Numbered from the stretch's first letter, positions 7,682-16,764 are shown. The stretch is DNA of 64,000 nt from REEP01 sp964517265 (GCA_964517265.1 CAZFBS010000011.1:4544-68543); one strand, 5' to 3'. Notes: generated from the sequence alone by a model not told the origin. Program-made: numbers and translations.

Positions 7682-8932
7682 TCAAAAGTCCGACCGCACG
7701 TTGCGGATAATCAGACCGCTGCGCGGCAAGGCAGGCAACCTGGAGAGGTCAATCTCCAGGTCTTGCTCCGGTACCTCGTAGCGCAAACTTCTGACCAGAA
7801 CATCAACCGCCTGCCTCATCAGAGCGATCGTGATCCACTCGCCCGGGCAGCGGTGATTGGCGTTATGGTCCCCGCCGCCCTGGGGAATGAAGTTGAAGGG
7901 GCTCTCGTCCCATCGGCGGAATCGCTCCGGGCGAAATTGCTCCGGGGCGTCCCACGTTCGGGCGTCGTGATTGGTTCCATAAAGGTCTAGAATCACACGC
8001 TGCCCTTCGGGAAACGTGTACCCTCCCCATTCAAAGTCATGGCGCACCCGTGCACCGACAGATGGAAAGAAAGGATAGGATCGCCGAACCTCCTGCACGA
8101 ACAGATCGGCATAACCATCGGTGGCCGCCTCGATTTCGCGACGGCATTCTGAGTGCCGGTGCAGCGCGTCGGCGACAAACGTGATGTAGACAGCGACAGC
8201 CACGGTCGGCCGCAGCACATTCAGAACTTCCACGGCGGCAACGCGCGGGCTCAGCACTTTGCCGTTGAGATCCCGGTGCCACGCGATGACATGGGCAGCG
8301 GTTCCTTCTGGCGGATGAATCCGGCCGCCGCGGATCTGACCGACGATATCCTCGATCCATCGGTTGGCCCGCGTGCGCGCAAGGCGCGACCACCAGTGCT
8401 TGGGCCCAACCGACCCGGCATAATCGAACAGAGCAACAAGCTCCTGCGTTCGCCGGTCAACCTCTGATTCCGCGAGCGGCACACCCGCCCACGCACACAC
8501 CGCGCGGGTCAGGAGCGGATGCAATTCGTCATAAAGGACGATCTCATCCATCGCTGCCCACTTGCGGGCGCAAGCGCGCCACTCTCCAGTCACGTTCTCC
8601 ACCAGCCGCCCGATCTGCTCGGAAGTCATCAGCGACATGAACATCCGCTTGCGGTGCCGGTGCGCCTCGTCATCGAGGCCCTGCACACCCCCTTGTCCAA
8701 AGAGCGTCTTTGCGATCCGCGCGGGTGACGCACCGCGACGGACAAACCGGCGCGCGTCATAGAAGAGTTCAGCTGCCTGTGGCCCCGTCATGCAAATGGT
8801 CTTTTGCAGCATGAGCCGAGTCTCGAACAAGTCGGAGCGATGGTGCTGACATCGCCTTGAGATGAACCGGTAAGGATCCCTTTTCAGGGCCAGCGTGGAG
8901 TCCAGACTCTTGTCACGGGGAATTGGCGGCAT
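7682..8932 (-). CDS. Cytochrome P450, CYP152-type H2O2-dependent fatty-acid peroxygenase
   Basis: A 416-residue soluble P450. The heme-ligand region is GGGDHNANHRCPGEW with Cys362. Instead of the I-helix acid-alcohol pair it has VLNVLRPTVAV with Arg241-Pro242, the diagnostic pair of CYP152 peroxygenases (SP-alpha, BS-beta, OleT), where Arg holds the fatty-acid carboxylate. The segment LFGQGGVQGLDDEAHRHRKRM aligns with the catalytic-site loop in which OleT decarboxylase has His85; here the residue is Gln84. This favours alpha/beta-hydroxylation over terminal-alkene formation (inference). Being peroxide-driven, it needs no reductase, which fits the absence of ferredoxin partners. GGAGGAG stands five bases before the start. 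Confidence 0.93.
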   Translation of the reverse strand: MPPIPRDKSLDSTLALKRDPYRFISRRCQHHRSDLFETRLMLQKTICMTGPQAAELFYDARRFVRRGASPARIAKTLFGQGGVQGLDDEAHRHRKRMFMSLMTSEQIGRLVENVTGEWRACARKWAAMDEIVLYDELHPLLTRAVCAWAGVPLAESEVDRRTQELVALFDYAGSVGPKHWWSRLARTRANRWIEDIVGQIRGGRIHPPEGTAAHVIAWHRDLNGKVLSPRVAAVEVLNVLRPTVAVAVYITFVADALHRHSECRREIEAATDGYADLFVQEVRRSYPFFPSVGARVRHDFEWGGYTFPEGQRVILDLYGTNHDARTWDAPEQFRPERFRRWDESPFNFIPQGGGDHNANHRCPGEWITIALMRQAVDVLVRSLRYEVPEQDLEIDLSRLPALPRSGLIIRNVRSDF

Positions 8933-9476
8933 TGCTACTCCTCCATAAGAGGCACGGCAACCGCATCATGGCTGGCGTCGCCCAATAGGGTAACACCCCA
9001 TTCCTGTTTCGGTTCAAATCCGAGCTGGATCGAGAAGCCTTAACCTTGGCTGACAATGTCGTCCACGTGCCGTCTGTCGTGCGCCCGCGGGGTACGCCGC
9101 CGGAAAGACGGGTGGCGATCTCCGGCAACGGCTTGGACTTCACTGCTGGGACAGCCGCCCGTCGCCCGCCAGGCTGAGCCCGCCCCCAGACAGCCGATGG
9201 CAGCGCCCTGCATCGGGACAGGCGTTTGCACATGATCATAATCATCAAGCAAAGCCGACCGAGACCGGCCTCGGAGCGACCGTCACGCTGATGGTCGCCG
9301 ATCCATCGCACCTGGAAGGGGTCGTGAGCACCACCGCCCGCAATTATTGGCTGTTGCGGGCAAGCGATTGGGCAACCGCGCGGCCGAGGCGGAGACCAGA
9401 TCTTTCGGTCAGGTGGTTTGGTCCGGCCGACAAACCGGAAACCCGGCGGATATCGCTGCCGCCGGGCCCGTACCGC
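8933..9476. other. Intergenic region, no recognised feature
   Basis: About 540 bp upstream of the P450. It contains its GGAGGAG ribosome site (about 8938-8944, minus strand). A GGTTCAAATCC string near 9010 resembles a tRNA T-loop, but no cloverleaf can be folded around it. Open frames present have no domain-like composition. Confidence 0.5.
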
Positions 9477-9770
9477 TCAACTCGATTGCGTCGCCGGCAA
9501 CCAAGCGAAGGCTGTCACCGCAACGCCGTTCAGTTGTTTGACGGCATCGTCGAGAGCCGAATCTTCTGTTGGAAATGCCCGCTCCGCGTCGGTCATCGCC
9601 TGCCCGTTTTCGTCGATCTGTCGCCACACCCAATACTCTCCCGTATTGCTGACATCGACCCGAGCATAAAGGCGACGAAAAAATCCCCGGCGGCAGGGGT
9701 GAGGCTCCGTAATCATGATGTTGTGCACGCCCACGAATAAAGACTCCTCTTCTTCGCGCACCGCTGTCAC
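9477..9770 (-). CDS. Small hypothetical protein
   Basis: A frame of up to 97 codons starting at GTG 9770; an internal ATG at 9716 would give 79 residues. The second half (YARVDVSNTGEYWVWRQIDE then DSALDDAVKQLNG) has normal soluble-protein composition. It alternates beta-strand and helix patterns, resembling small domains that decorate stress or signalling proteins, but I cannot name a family. No clear ribosome site precedes either start. It lies divergent from recO with about 200 bp between. Confidence 0.4.
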   Translation of the reverse strand: MTAVREEEESLFVGVHNIMITEPHPCRRGFFRRLYARVDVSNTGEYWVWRQIDENGQAMTDAERAFPTEDSALDDAVKQLNGVAVTAFAWLPATQSS

Positions 9771-9965
9771 GCAGTGATCGGCACTCTATCACAGCCACGC
9801 AGTGCAACAAGCAGACTCTTCAACGCCTCCGGACGAGACGAGGAATCGGCGGATGATAAGGCATTTGAGCGTTATGATTGTGAATAGGATCCTTTTGCAG
9901 TGCACACCGGGAAGGCAACGGAGCCGCTTGTATGAGCCCGGCAGGGGTGCGGGAGCCGGGATCCA

Positions 9966-10721
9966 ATGCCTATCTGTTCGCTGATGGAATGGATTGACGA
10001 CGCCATCGTTCTCTCGGCGCGCCGCCATGGCGAGAACTCGGCGGTGGTCGCGTTGCTGACCCGTCAGCACGGCCGCCATACCGGACTGGCACGGGGGGCG
10101 GCCGGACGGCACCGAGGGATCTACGAGCCGGGAAACGTCGTCCGGGCGCTGTGGCGCGGCCGCCTTTCGGAACATCTGGGGACCTTGGCGTGTGAACTGA
10201 CCGTTGCCGTCGCGGCACGACTGCTGGACAGTCGCGGCCGTTTGGCCGCACTGACGGCAGCATGCGCCGTCGCCGACTCCGCCCTGCCCGATCGCATGCC
10301 CTGCCCTTCTCTCCATGCTGCCCTGGAGGCTCTGTTGACACAGTTGCGGATGGGCCGGCCTTGGACTCGCGCCTATGTGGTATGGGAGCTGAAATTGCTC
10401 GCCGAACTGGGCTTCGGGTTGGATCTCAGCCGCTGTGCCGCCACCGGCAGGACCGATCATCTGGTCTACGTTTCGCCGCGCTCCGGCCGCGCCGTTTCCA
10501 ACTCCGCCGGGGAGCCTTTTCGCGACCGGTTGCTTCGACTGCCGGCCTTTCTGATCACGCCCTCGTCACCGGTAGCCGCGAATGAGATATCCGACGGGCT
10601 TGCGCTGACCGGTTACTTCCTCGCCCGCCACGTTTACGGCCCACCTCGCCATCAATTGCCCCCTGCCCGGCTCCGCTTGGCGGAACGTCTTGCGCGCCGC
10701 GAAGAGGGCGAGGACAGCTGA
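9966..10721 (+). CDS. recO: DNA repair protein RecO
   Basis: A 251-residue protein. The characteristic N-terminus MEWIDDAIVLSARRHGENSAVVALLT (written here in two parts: MEWIDDAIVLSARRHGE, then NSAVVALLT) forms the OB fold. It continues with GLARGAAGRHRGIYEPGN and a helical C-terminal domain with WELKLLAELGFGLDLSRCA. RecO loads RecA at gaps with RecR in the RecFOR pathway. The zinc-finger cysteines of some RecO proteins are largely absent (one Cys in this segment). The Met at 9984 matches the usual family start, but a GGGAG ribosome site lies nearer the ATG at 9966, so the first six residues are uncertain. Confidence 0.93.
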   Translation: MPICSLMEWIDDAIVLSARRHGENSAVVALLTRQHGRHTGLARGAAGRHRGIYEPGNVVRALWRGRLSEHLGTLACELTVAVAARLLDSRGRLAALTAACAVADSALPDRMPCPSLHAALEALLTQLRMGRPWTRAYVVWELKLLAELGFGLDLSRCAATGRTDHLVYVSPRSGRAVSNSAGEPFRDRLLRLPAFLITPSSPVAANEISDGLALTGYFLARHVYGPPRHQLPPARLRLAERLARREEGEDS

Positions 10722-10840
10722 GCAATCTCGCGAAAGGGATGATCCCGGCCTGCGGAAGTGACTGCTGGCGTTCTGACGACGGCAAAGTGACGAGCGCATT
10801 CATTCGCACGCCAAACGGATCTGTGGGTTGAAGCTGAAGA

Positions 10841-12175
10841 TTGGCATGGCACCCCGGACGTGCCGTCTATAGGTTGCGGTCCAAAGGTTCACCGCTCACC
10901 CACTGCCCATTCACTGCCCGCTGGGGTACCCGCCGCGTGCTATCGCTTGTCATGATTGTGCTCAGCATCAGCACCGTCGTCGCCGGGCCGCTGGTGGTGT
11001 TTGCACCGCTGGGCATGGCTCCCTTGACGGCCTGCGTCGGCGCCGTCGCGCTGTTCGCCATGGTTCGCAAGGGCTTAAGCCACCTACGGCACCTTCTCGT
11101 GGGCCATGCCGGGATCCAAGCCGTCCTGTTTTTTCTGATCTGGATGCTGATCAGTTCGGCTTGGACATTCAGCCCCTTGAATGCTTTGTGGCTCGCCGTT
11201 CGGACGGCGTTTCTGATTGCGGGGGGGGCGAGCTTGAGCATCATGCTGGTCAACCTGGACCACGCCCACAGAAGGCAGTTGGCGTGGTCCGTCCTCGCCG
11301 GCTATGCACTTCTCGTTTTTTTCCTCGCCTTCGAACTTCTGACCAGCGGCTTTATCGTTCGCACGGCGCTGCCGGAACAATACGCGCAACAGCCGTGGAT
11401 CTACGTCGTCGTCTCTCGCGGCTCGGTCTTCATGGCGCTGATGATGTGGCCAGCGCTCCTGGCGTTTCGCGCCCTTGATCAGCGGGCCGGAATGGCGGGG
11501 GTTTGTGTGGCGGCCGTCGTGATCGCAATGCTGACCGATCACGGAGCGACACGCGCCGCTGTGGCAATGGGATTGCTGGTGCTGGCGTTCGTTTACTGGT
11601 TGGGTCGGCCCGCCGTCCTGTTGATTGGCGGTCTGTTCATGACGGTGATCCTGAGTGCGCCGCTGCTGCCACTCGGTCCGCTGTCTCCGCAATCATGGCA
11701 CTCGGGAGCCGAATGGCTGAAATTGTCTGCGCTCCACAGGCTGTACATCTGGCACTACGTGGCCGAGCGGGTATGGGAACGGCCACTATTTGGCTGGGGT
11801 TTCGATGCCTCGCGCCATATGCCCGACCGCAATGCGCTGACGCCGATCGATGTGCCATCGCTCACGCTCCATCCTCACAGCATGGCGCTGCAGATCTGGC
11901 TCGAGCAGGGAGCCGTCGGAGCCTTTGCCGCCACGGTGGTAATGGCGCTCGTCGTCCGCCAGATCGCACGGCCGGACGTCGATCGCCTCACTCAGGCAAC
12001 GGCGGCGGCCGCGCTCTGCGCCGGGTTTCTCGTTGCAAGCCTGAGCTTCGGCATTTGGCAAAGCTGGTGGGTCGGCAGTTTGTTGATGATCACAGTATGG
12101 ATTAGTGGCCTTGCCTCAACAGGCGGTGCCCCGGAGGGCGCCGCCCGCAGGCCCGATCCTCAAATATCTGCGTAG
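10841..12175 (+). CDS. O-antigen ligase / polymerase-family membrane protein
   Basis: A polytopic protein of up to 444 residues with about ten hydrophobic segments. The large periplasmic loop contains LHRLYIWHYVAERVWERPLF, GWGFDASR and LHPHSMALQIWLEQGAVGA, the Wzy_C/WaaL pattern, including the Arg and His residues used to handle undecaprenyl-linked glycan. It probably ligates or polymerises a surface polysaccharide. The start is uncertain: TTG at 10841, GTG at 10937 and ATG at 10952 share the frame. No other polysaccharide genes are next to it. The 3' end overlaps the convergent ilvD by 16 bp. Confidence 0.85.
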   Translation: MAWHPGRAVYRLRSKGSPLTHCPFTARWGTRRVLSLVMIVLSISTVVAGPLVVFAPLGMAPLTACVGAVALFAMVRKGLSHLRHLLVGHAGIQAVLFFLIWMLISSAWTFSPLNALWLAVRTAFLIAGGASLSIMLVNLDHAHRRQLAWSVLAGYALLVFFLAFELLTSGFIVRTALPEQYAQQPWIYVVVSRGSVFMALMMWPALLAFRALDQRAGMAGVCVAAVVIAMLTDHGATRAAVAMGLLVLAFVYWLGRPAVLLIGGLFMTVILSAPLLPLGPLSPQSWHSGAEWLKLSALHRLYIWHYVAERVWERPLFGWGFDASRHMPDRNALTPIDVPSLTLHPHSMALQIWLEQGAVGAFAATVVMALVVRQIARPDVDRLTQATAAAALCAGFLVASLSFGIWQSWWVGSLLMITVWISGLASTGGAPEGAARRPDPQISA

Positions 12176-13896
12176 ACGTGTGTCTCGGCGCGCGCGCCGG
12201 GGTGGGTCACGGCGCCCTTGTCGGCATCCCCCACCGCCTGCGCATATTTCCACAGGGCCCCCGACTGGAAGTCGGTCCGGCGGGGTTGCCAGGTGCGGTG
12301 CCGTTCGGCGAGTTCCGCTTCGGATACTTCGAGATCAAGTGTCCCCTTTTCCGCGTCGATCGCGATGATATCCCCATCGCGGATCAGACCGATGGGGCCG
12401 CCGACGGCGGCTTCGGGGCCGACGTGGCCGACGCAAAAACCGCGCGTGGCTCCGGAGAACCGGCCATCCGTGATCAGCGCAAGTTTGTCTCCCATCCCCT
12501 GACCGTAAAGCGCTGCGGTCGTCGACAGCATCTCGCGCATTCCGGGGCCGCCGCGGGGGCCTTCATAGCGGATGACCAGCACCTCCCCTTCCCGATAGTC
12601 CTTGCGCTCCACAGCGGCGAAGCATTCCTCTTCGCTGTCGAAGCAGCGGGCCGGACCGCGAAACTGCAGCTGGGTCATTCCGGCTACCTTGACGATGGCG
12701 CCTTGCGGCGCGCACGTGCCCTTCAGTCCGACGACGCCGCCGGTCGGCGACAAAGGGCGCGCGGTCGGCCGGATCACGTCCTGATCCTCCCGCAACACCA
12801 CCGACTTCAGGTTTTCCGCCATCGTCCGGCCGGTCACCGTCAAGCAGTCGCCATGAATGAACCCGCCGTCGAACAGAGCCTTCAACAGGGCCGGGACGCC
12901 GCCGGCTTCGAACATGTCCTTGGCGACATAGCGCCCGGCGGGCTTGAGGTCGGCGATGTAAGGTGTTCGCCGGAAGATCTCGCAGACCGCGTCGAGATCG
13001 AAATCGATCCCCGCTTCGTGGGCGATCGCGGGAAGATGAAGCGCCGCGTTGGTCGAGCCTCCGGACGCCGCGACCACTGTTGCGGCATTTTCCAGCGCCT
13101 TGCGGGTGACAATGTCGCGCGGCCGGATACGCTGGGCGATGAGGTTCATCACCGCCCGCCCGGAGGCTTCACAGTACGCATCCCGCGATTCATAGGGTGC
13201 CGGCGCGCCGGACGAGCCGGGCAGCGCCAAGCCGATCGCTTCGGAGACGCAGGCCATCGTGTTGGCAGTGAACTGTCCGCCACACGAGCCCGCTGACGGA
13301 CAGGCGACGCATTCGAGTTCGTGCAGCTCCGCGTCGGTCATCCGGCCGGCGGAATGCTGACCGACCGCTTCGAACATGTCCTGGACGGTGACGTCACGGC
13401 CCTTATAGCGGCCGGGCAGGATCGATCCGCCGTAAATGAACACCGAGGGCACGTTGAGCCGCACCATCGCCATCATCATCCCCGGCAGCGATTTGTCGCA
13501 CCCGGCGAGCCCGACAAGCGCGTCGTAGCAGTGGCCGCGCATAGTCAGTTCGACCGAGTCGGCGATGACCTCCCGGGAGACCAGCGAAGATTTCATCCCG
13601 GCGTGGCCCATGGCGATCCCGTCGGTCACCGTAATGGTGACGAACTCCCGGGGCGTGCCGTTCGCGGCCTTCACCCCGTGCTTGACGACCTGGGCCTGAC
13701 GGGAGAGCGCGATGTTGCAGGGCGCGGCCTCGTTCCAGCAGGTGGCGACGCCGACGAACGGCCGGTGGATCTCTTCTTCCGACAACCCCATGGCGTAGTA
13801 GTAGGACCGGTGCGGTGCGCGTTCCGCACCTTCGGTGACGTGGCGACTGGGAAGGCAGGATTTGTCATACACCGGTTGGCGGGCTTCGTCTGGCAT
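12160..13896 (-). CDS. ilvD: Dihydroxy-acid dehydratase
   Basis: A 578-residue IlvD/Edd-family enzyme. Iron-sulfur ligands are Cys53 (GVATCWNEAAPC), Cys133 (GLAGCDKSLPG) and Cys205 (CPSAGSCGGQFTANTM); the Mg2+-binding region is TDGIAMGHAG plus the Asp-Lys after Cys133. The C-terminal TDGRFSGATRGFCVGHVGPE is also diagnostic. The enzyme dehydrates 2,3-dihydroxy-3-methyl-valerate/butyrate to the 2-keto acids in isoleucine and valine biosynthesis. The [2Fe-2S] or [4Fe-4S] type cannot be decided here. The gene stands alone. Confidence 0.95.
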   Translation of the reverse strand: MPDEARQPVYDKSCLPSRHVTEGAERAPHRSYYYAMGLSEEEIHRPFVGVATCWNEAAPCNIALSRQAQVVKHGVKAANGTPREFVTITVTDGIAMGHAGMKSSLVSREVIADSVELTMRGHCYDALVGLAGCDKSLPGMMMAMVRLNVPSVFIYGGSILPGRYKGRDVTVQDMFEAVGQHSAGRMTDAELHELECVACPSAGSCGGQFTANTMACVSEAIGLALPGSSGAPAPYESRDAYCEASGRAVMNLIAQRIRPRDIVTRKALENAATVVAASGGSTNAALHLPAIAHEAGIDFDLDAVCEIFRRTPYIADLKPAGRYVAKDMFEAGGVPALLKALFDGGFIHGDCLTVTGRTMAENLKSVVLREDQDVIRPTARPLSPTGGVVGLKGTCAPQGAIVKVAGMTQLQFRGPARCFDSEEECFAAVERKDYREGEVLVIRYEGPRGGPGMREMLSTTAALYGQGMGDKLALITDGRFSGATRGFCVGHVGPEAAVGGPIGLIRDGDIIAIDAEKGTLDLEVSEAELAERHRTWQPRRTDFQSGALWKYAQAVGDADKGAVTHPGARAETHVYADI

Positions 13897-14181
13897 CTGT
13901 ATCGCTCTCTCGTGATGGGCTGCGGCGAAAAGAGATCAACAATAGGCGAGGACCGATCGCCTGCCTAGAGCGTGTTGAGGACCACGGTTCAGTCTTGCAA
14001 CGGCCGGCCATCCGGCCGTTCTTGCACACGCGGCGCAACCGGGCCGCGCCTCGCGATACCCTTTTTTCATGCACGCCTTTTCATTGCGGCAGCTCGAATT
14101 GCCGGGTCATCCCCCGCTCGGGGTCGCAGAAACCAAACAAAAAGGCAATTTGAGCCCGCCAAACACGAACATTTTCAACTA

Positions 14182-14204
14182 TATACCCAAATGGGTTGTA
14201 TACA
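14182..14204. promoter_or_regulatory. Palindrome cluster ACCCA-AA-TGGGT plus TGTATACA
   Basis: ACCCA (14185-14189), AA, TGGGT (14192-14196) is followed directly by the perfect palindrome TGTATACA (14197-14204). The core CCCAAATGGG differs by one base from the perfect palindrome CCCATATGGG at 56185-56194, which also sits in an AT-rich promoter upstream of a gene. This suggests a common operator. Confidence 0.4.
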
Positions 14205-14235
14205 TGGCCTTGATCACTCTAAGCCAGTTCGTTAC

Positions 14236-14252
14236 ATTTTTATGATAAAAAT
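14236..14252. promoter_or_regulatory. AT palindrome ATTTTTAT-G-ATAAAAAT
   Basis: Perfect 8-bp arms around a single G, ending 20 bp before the start codon of the membrane protein. It could be part of the promoter (-10 region) and/or a binding site for an AT-preferring silencer such as MucR or an H-NS-like protein (inference). Confidence 0.35.
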
Positions 14253-14272
14253 ATGACGAAAAGGCTTCATGG

Positions 14273-15106
14273 ATGAAAAGCGGGGTCATCAGCGACTGGC
14301 AAAGCCAAGCAGTTTCCTCCGATGTCAGTGTGCGAGCAAAAAGCACACTGGCAAACCTGATAGATACCTTGAAAAATGATAAAGGCGCACAGGCCCTAAT
14401 CGCTGCTATATTGTTTAGCAATATTTTCTGGATTGCGCTTCATTGCTCGGTTCAGGTATCGAGGCAGGTCGGTGTTTCTGATGAGAATTTTTTAATACAA
14501 AACTTTGACCTTTTCCGGATCGACCGCGACGGGAGCTATGCGGAGTGGTTTCTCTACCTCCAGACAGCCTTGTGCGTGGTGCTTCTCTTTGGCGTTTTCC
14601 GTGCCTCGCGGCAACCCGTGTATTTGGCCTGGGCGCTCACGTTTTTGTTCGTGGTGGTGGACGACTCGTTCCTGCTTCATGAACGGGCCAGCATTTATCT
14701 TGTGAATACGTTCGACATCCCCGCCCTTCCGGGCCTCAGACCTCATGAGTCGGGAGAACTGCTTAGCTGGGCGGTCGCGGGCACTGTTCTTCTTGGCGTG
14801 TTGGGATGGGGTTTTCTGCGGAGCCGGCCGCAAGCTCGGATAGCCGGCGGATTGCTCGCGCTCGCGTTCGGTGCGCTGGTCTGTTTCGCCATCGGGGTCG
14901 ACATGCTTCATGTCGCGCTGTCCGAGCCGGGCGCAGCGTTGTATGGGCTTCTCGCGATCATCGAGGACGGCGGCGAGATGCTCAGCATCGCGCTCGCCTG
15001 CGCAATCGCATTGCTGTTGTACCGGCATCCGGCGCTTGCCGTCGACAGGCCGGCTGACACGGCTCTGTTCGTCCCCTCTCGCCGGGTTCCTGGGAAGATT
15101 TCTTAA
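14273..15106 (+). CDS. Unrecognised integral membrane protein with acidic/His motifs
   Basis: A 277-residue protein that I cannot assign to a family. After a soluble N-terminus of about 40 residues it has about seven hydrophobic segments. Polar motifs sit in or at the edge of these segments: VVVDDSFLLHERASIYL (about 126-142), GVDMLHVALSE (about 206-216) and IIEDGGEMLSIALA (about 226-239). Repeated Asp/Glu and His at helix ends recall metal-dependent intramembrane hydrolases of the CREST type (alkaline ceramidase, PAQR), but this is only a pattern comparison. The ATG at 14273 has AAGG about 10 bases upstream. It stands alone behind an AT-rich promoter. Confidence 0.75.
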   Translation: MKSGVISDWQSQAVSSDVSVRAKSTLANLIDTLKNDKGAQALIAAILFSNIFWIALHCSVQVSRQVGVSDENFLIQNFDLFRIDRDGSYAEWFLYLQTALCVVLLFGVFRASRQPVYLAWALTFLFVVVDDSFLLHERASIYLVNTFDIPALPGLRPHESGELLSWAVAGTVLLGVLGWGFLRSRPQARIAGGLLALAFGALVCFAIGVDMLHVALSEPGAALYGLLAIIEDGGEMLSIALACAIALLLYRHPALAVDRPADTALFVPSRRVPGKIS

Positions 15107-15267
15107 GAAGATTACACGCGAAGTCCGGATCGGGCTTGAGGCATCGTCGCTTGGGTCGACATGCCATCGGTCGGCCTCCATATTTTGTGTCAGCAGAGGC
15201 GCATGAGCCCGTCCTTGCCGATGGTAAAGGGGCCGATGGCAAGGGCCGATCGTGGAGGATAGACGCG

Positions 15268-16701
15268 TTGAGTGATCTCGTAACCGCCGAACAGCTTTTC
15301 TTTGCCAAGCCGGATCTCGACCGCGAGCGTGTCGTCGCCGTCGTCGAGGATGCCTTGACGGGTGCCGATGACGGTGAGCTTTTTCTTGAGTACTGCCAGT
15401 CGGAAAGCCTGGTGTTCGACGACGGCCAGTTGAAGAACGCCAGCTTCGATACGGCTCAGGGATTTGGCTTGCGCGCTGTCGCCGGTGAAGCCAGCGGTTA
15501 TGCTCATGCCTCGGTCCTCGATGAGGACGCGATCCGGCGCGCCGCCGAGACCGTCAAGGCGGTTCGCGCGGGCTATGGCGGAATGCTGGCCGAGCCGCCG
15601 ACGGGGACCAATCGCCAGCTTTATTCCGCTGACAACCCATTGGCGCTGGTTGATTTCGAAACCAAGATCAACCTTCTGGCCGCAATGGATGCCTATGCCC
15701 GCAGAAAGGATGAACGCGTACGCCAGGTGACGGCGTCGCTCTCTGGAGAATGGCAGGTGGTCGAGATCATCCGCGCCGGCCAAGCAGCGGTGGCCGACAT
15801 TCGCCCGCTGGTCCGCCTCAACGTCACGGTGGTTGTCGAGCACCAAGGCCGGCGCGAGAGCGGCAGTTACGGCACCGGTGGCCGGGTCGCTTACGAGCGG
15901 TATCTTGCGCCACAGACATGGCAGCGCGCGGTCGACGAAGCGCTCCGGCAGGCACTGGTCAATCTTCAGTCGGTGCCGACGCCAGCCGGCGAAATGACGG
16001 TGGTGCTGGGACCCGGCTGGCCCGGCATTCTGCTTCACGAGGCGGTCGGGCACGGCCTGGAAGGAGACTTCAACCGCAAAAAGACATCGGCATTCGCCGG
16101 CCTCAAGGGCGAGCGCGTGGCATCGCCGGGGGTGACCGTGGTCGACGATGGCACCATTCCGGATCGGCGCGGTTCCCTCTCGATCGATGACGAGGGAACG
16201 CCGGCTGAGCGCACGGTGCTGATCGAGGACGGAATCCTGGTCGGGTTCATGCAGGACCGCATGAATGCCCGGCTAATGGGCGCACGTCCGACCGGTAACG
16301 GCCGCCGCCAGAGCTTTGCCCATTACCCGATGCCGCGGATGACCAATACCTGCATGCTGGCTGGCTCTCGTGACCCTGGTGAAATTATCGGCTCGGTCGA
16401 GAAAGGCCTTTACGCCGTCTCGTTCGGCGGTGGCCAGGTGGATATCACCTCGGGTAAGTTCGTCTTCTCCTGCACCGAGGCCTACAAGATCGAAGGCGGC
16501 AGGATCGGCGCACCGGTCAAGGGCGCCACCCTGATCGGCAGCGGCCCCGAAGTGTTGACCCGGGTGTCGATGATCGGCAACGACATGGCGATGGACCCTG
16601 GAATCGGCACCTGCGGCAAGGAGGGCCAGGGCGTCCCGGTGGGGGTCGGCCAGCCCACGCTCCGGATCGAGAACCTCACCGTCGGCGGCACCGCGGTCTG
16701 A
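15268..16701 (+). CDS. tldD: Metalloprotease TldD
   Basis: About 477 residues from a TTG start at 15268 (GGAG 11 bases upstream), the normal TldD length; a longer frame back to 15136 looks non-coding. The N-terminal domain has ESLVFDDGQLKNASFDTAQGFG (in the sequence as ESLVFDDGQLKN then ASFDTAQGFG). The active site is HEAVGHGLEGD (HExxxH), and the C-terminal CGKEGQGVPVGVGQP loop is present. TldD pairs with PmbA/TldE to cleave peptides such as microcin precursors and CcdA. The partner pmbA is not in the window. An assembly gap follows 63 bp after the stop. Confidence 0.94.
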   Translation: MSDLVTAEQLFFAKPDLDRERVVAVVEDALTGADDGELFLEYCQSESLVFDDGQLKNASFDTAQGFGLRAVAGEASGYAHASVLDEDAIRRAAETVKAVRAGYGGMLAEPPTGTNRQLYSADNPLALVDFETKINLLAAMDAYARRKDERVRQVTASLSGEWQVVEIIRAGQAAVADIRPLVRLNVTVVVEHQGRRESGSYGTGGRVAYERYLAPQTWQRAVDEALRQALVNLQSVPTPAGEMTVVLGPGWPGILLHEAVGHGLEGDFNRKKTSAFAGLKGERVASPGVTVVDDGTIPDRRGSLSIDDEGTPAERTVLIEDGILVGFMQDRMNARLMGARPTGNGRRQSFAHYPMPRMTNTCMLAGSRDPGEIIGSVEKGLYAVSFGGGQVDITSGKFVFSCTEAYKIEGGRIGAPVKGATLIGSGPEVLTRVSMIGNDMAMDPGIGTCGKEGQGVPVGVGQPTLRIENLTVGGTAV

Positions 16702-16764
16702 AAATCGCTCCTCGCGGCGGGCCTTGGTGGAGGCCACTTGACGTGACCCGCAACCGCGGCTTTG

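Larger units (their letters stand above)
13897..14272. other. Intergenic region with AT-rich promoter island
   Basis: Divergent region between ilvD and the membrane protein at 14273. From about 14150 onward base composition drops sharply to AT-rich. It holds two palindromic elements, listed separately. No coding sequence is credible here. Confidence 0.6.

Noticed and set aside
9005..9025. tRNA T-loop-like GGTTCAAATCC
   Set aside because: No acceptor, D or anticodon stems can be folded at the correct distances on either strand.
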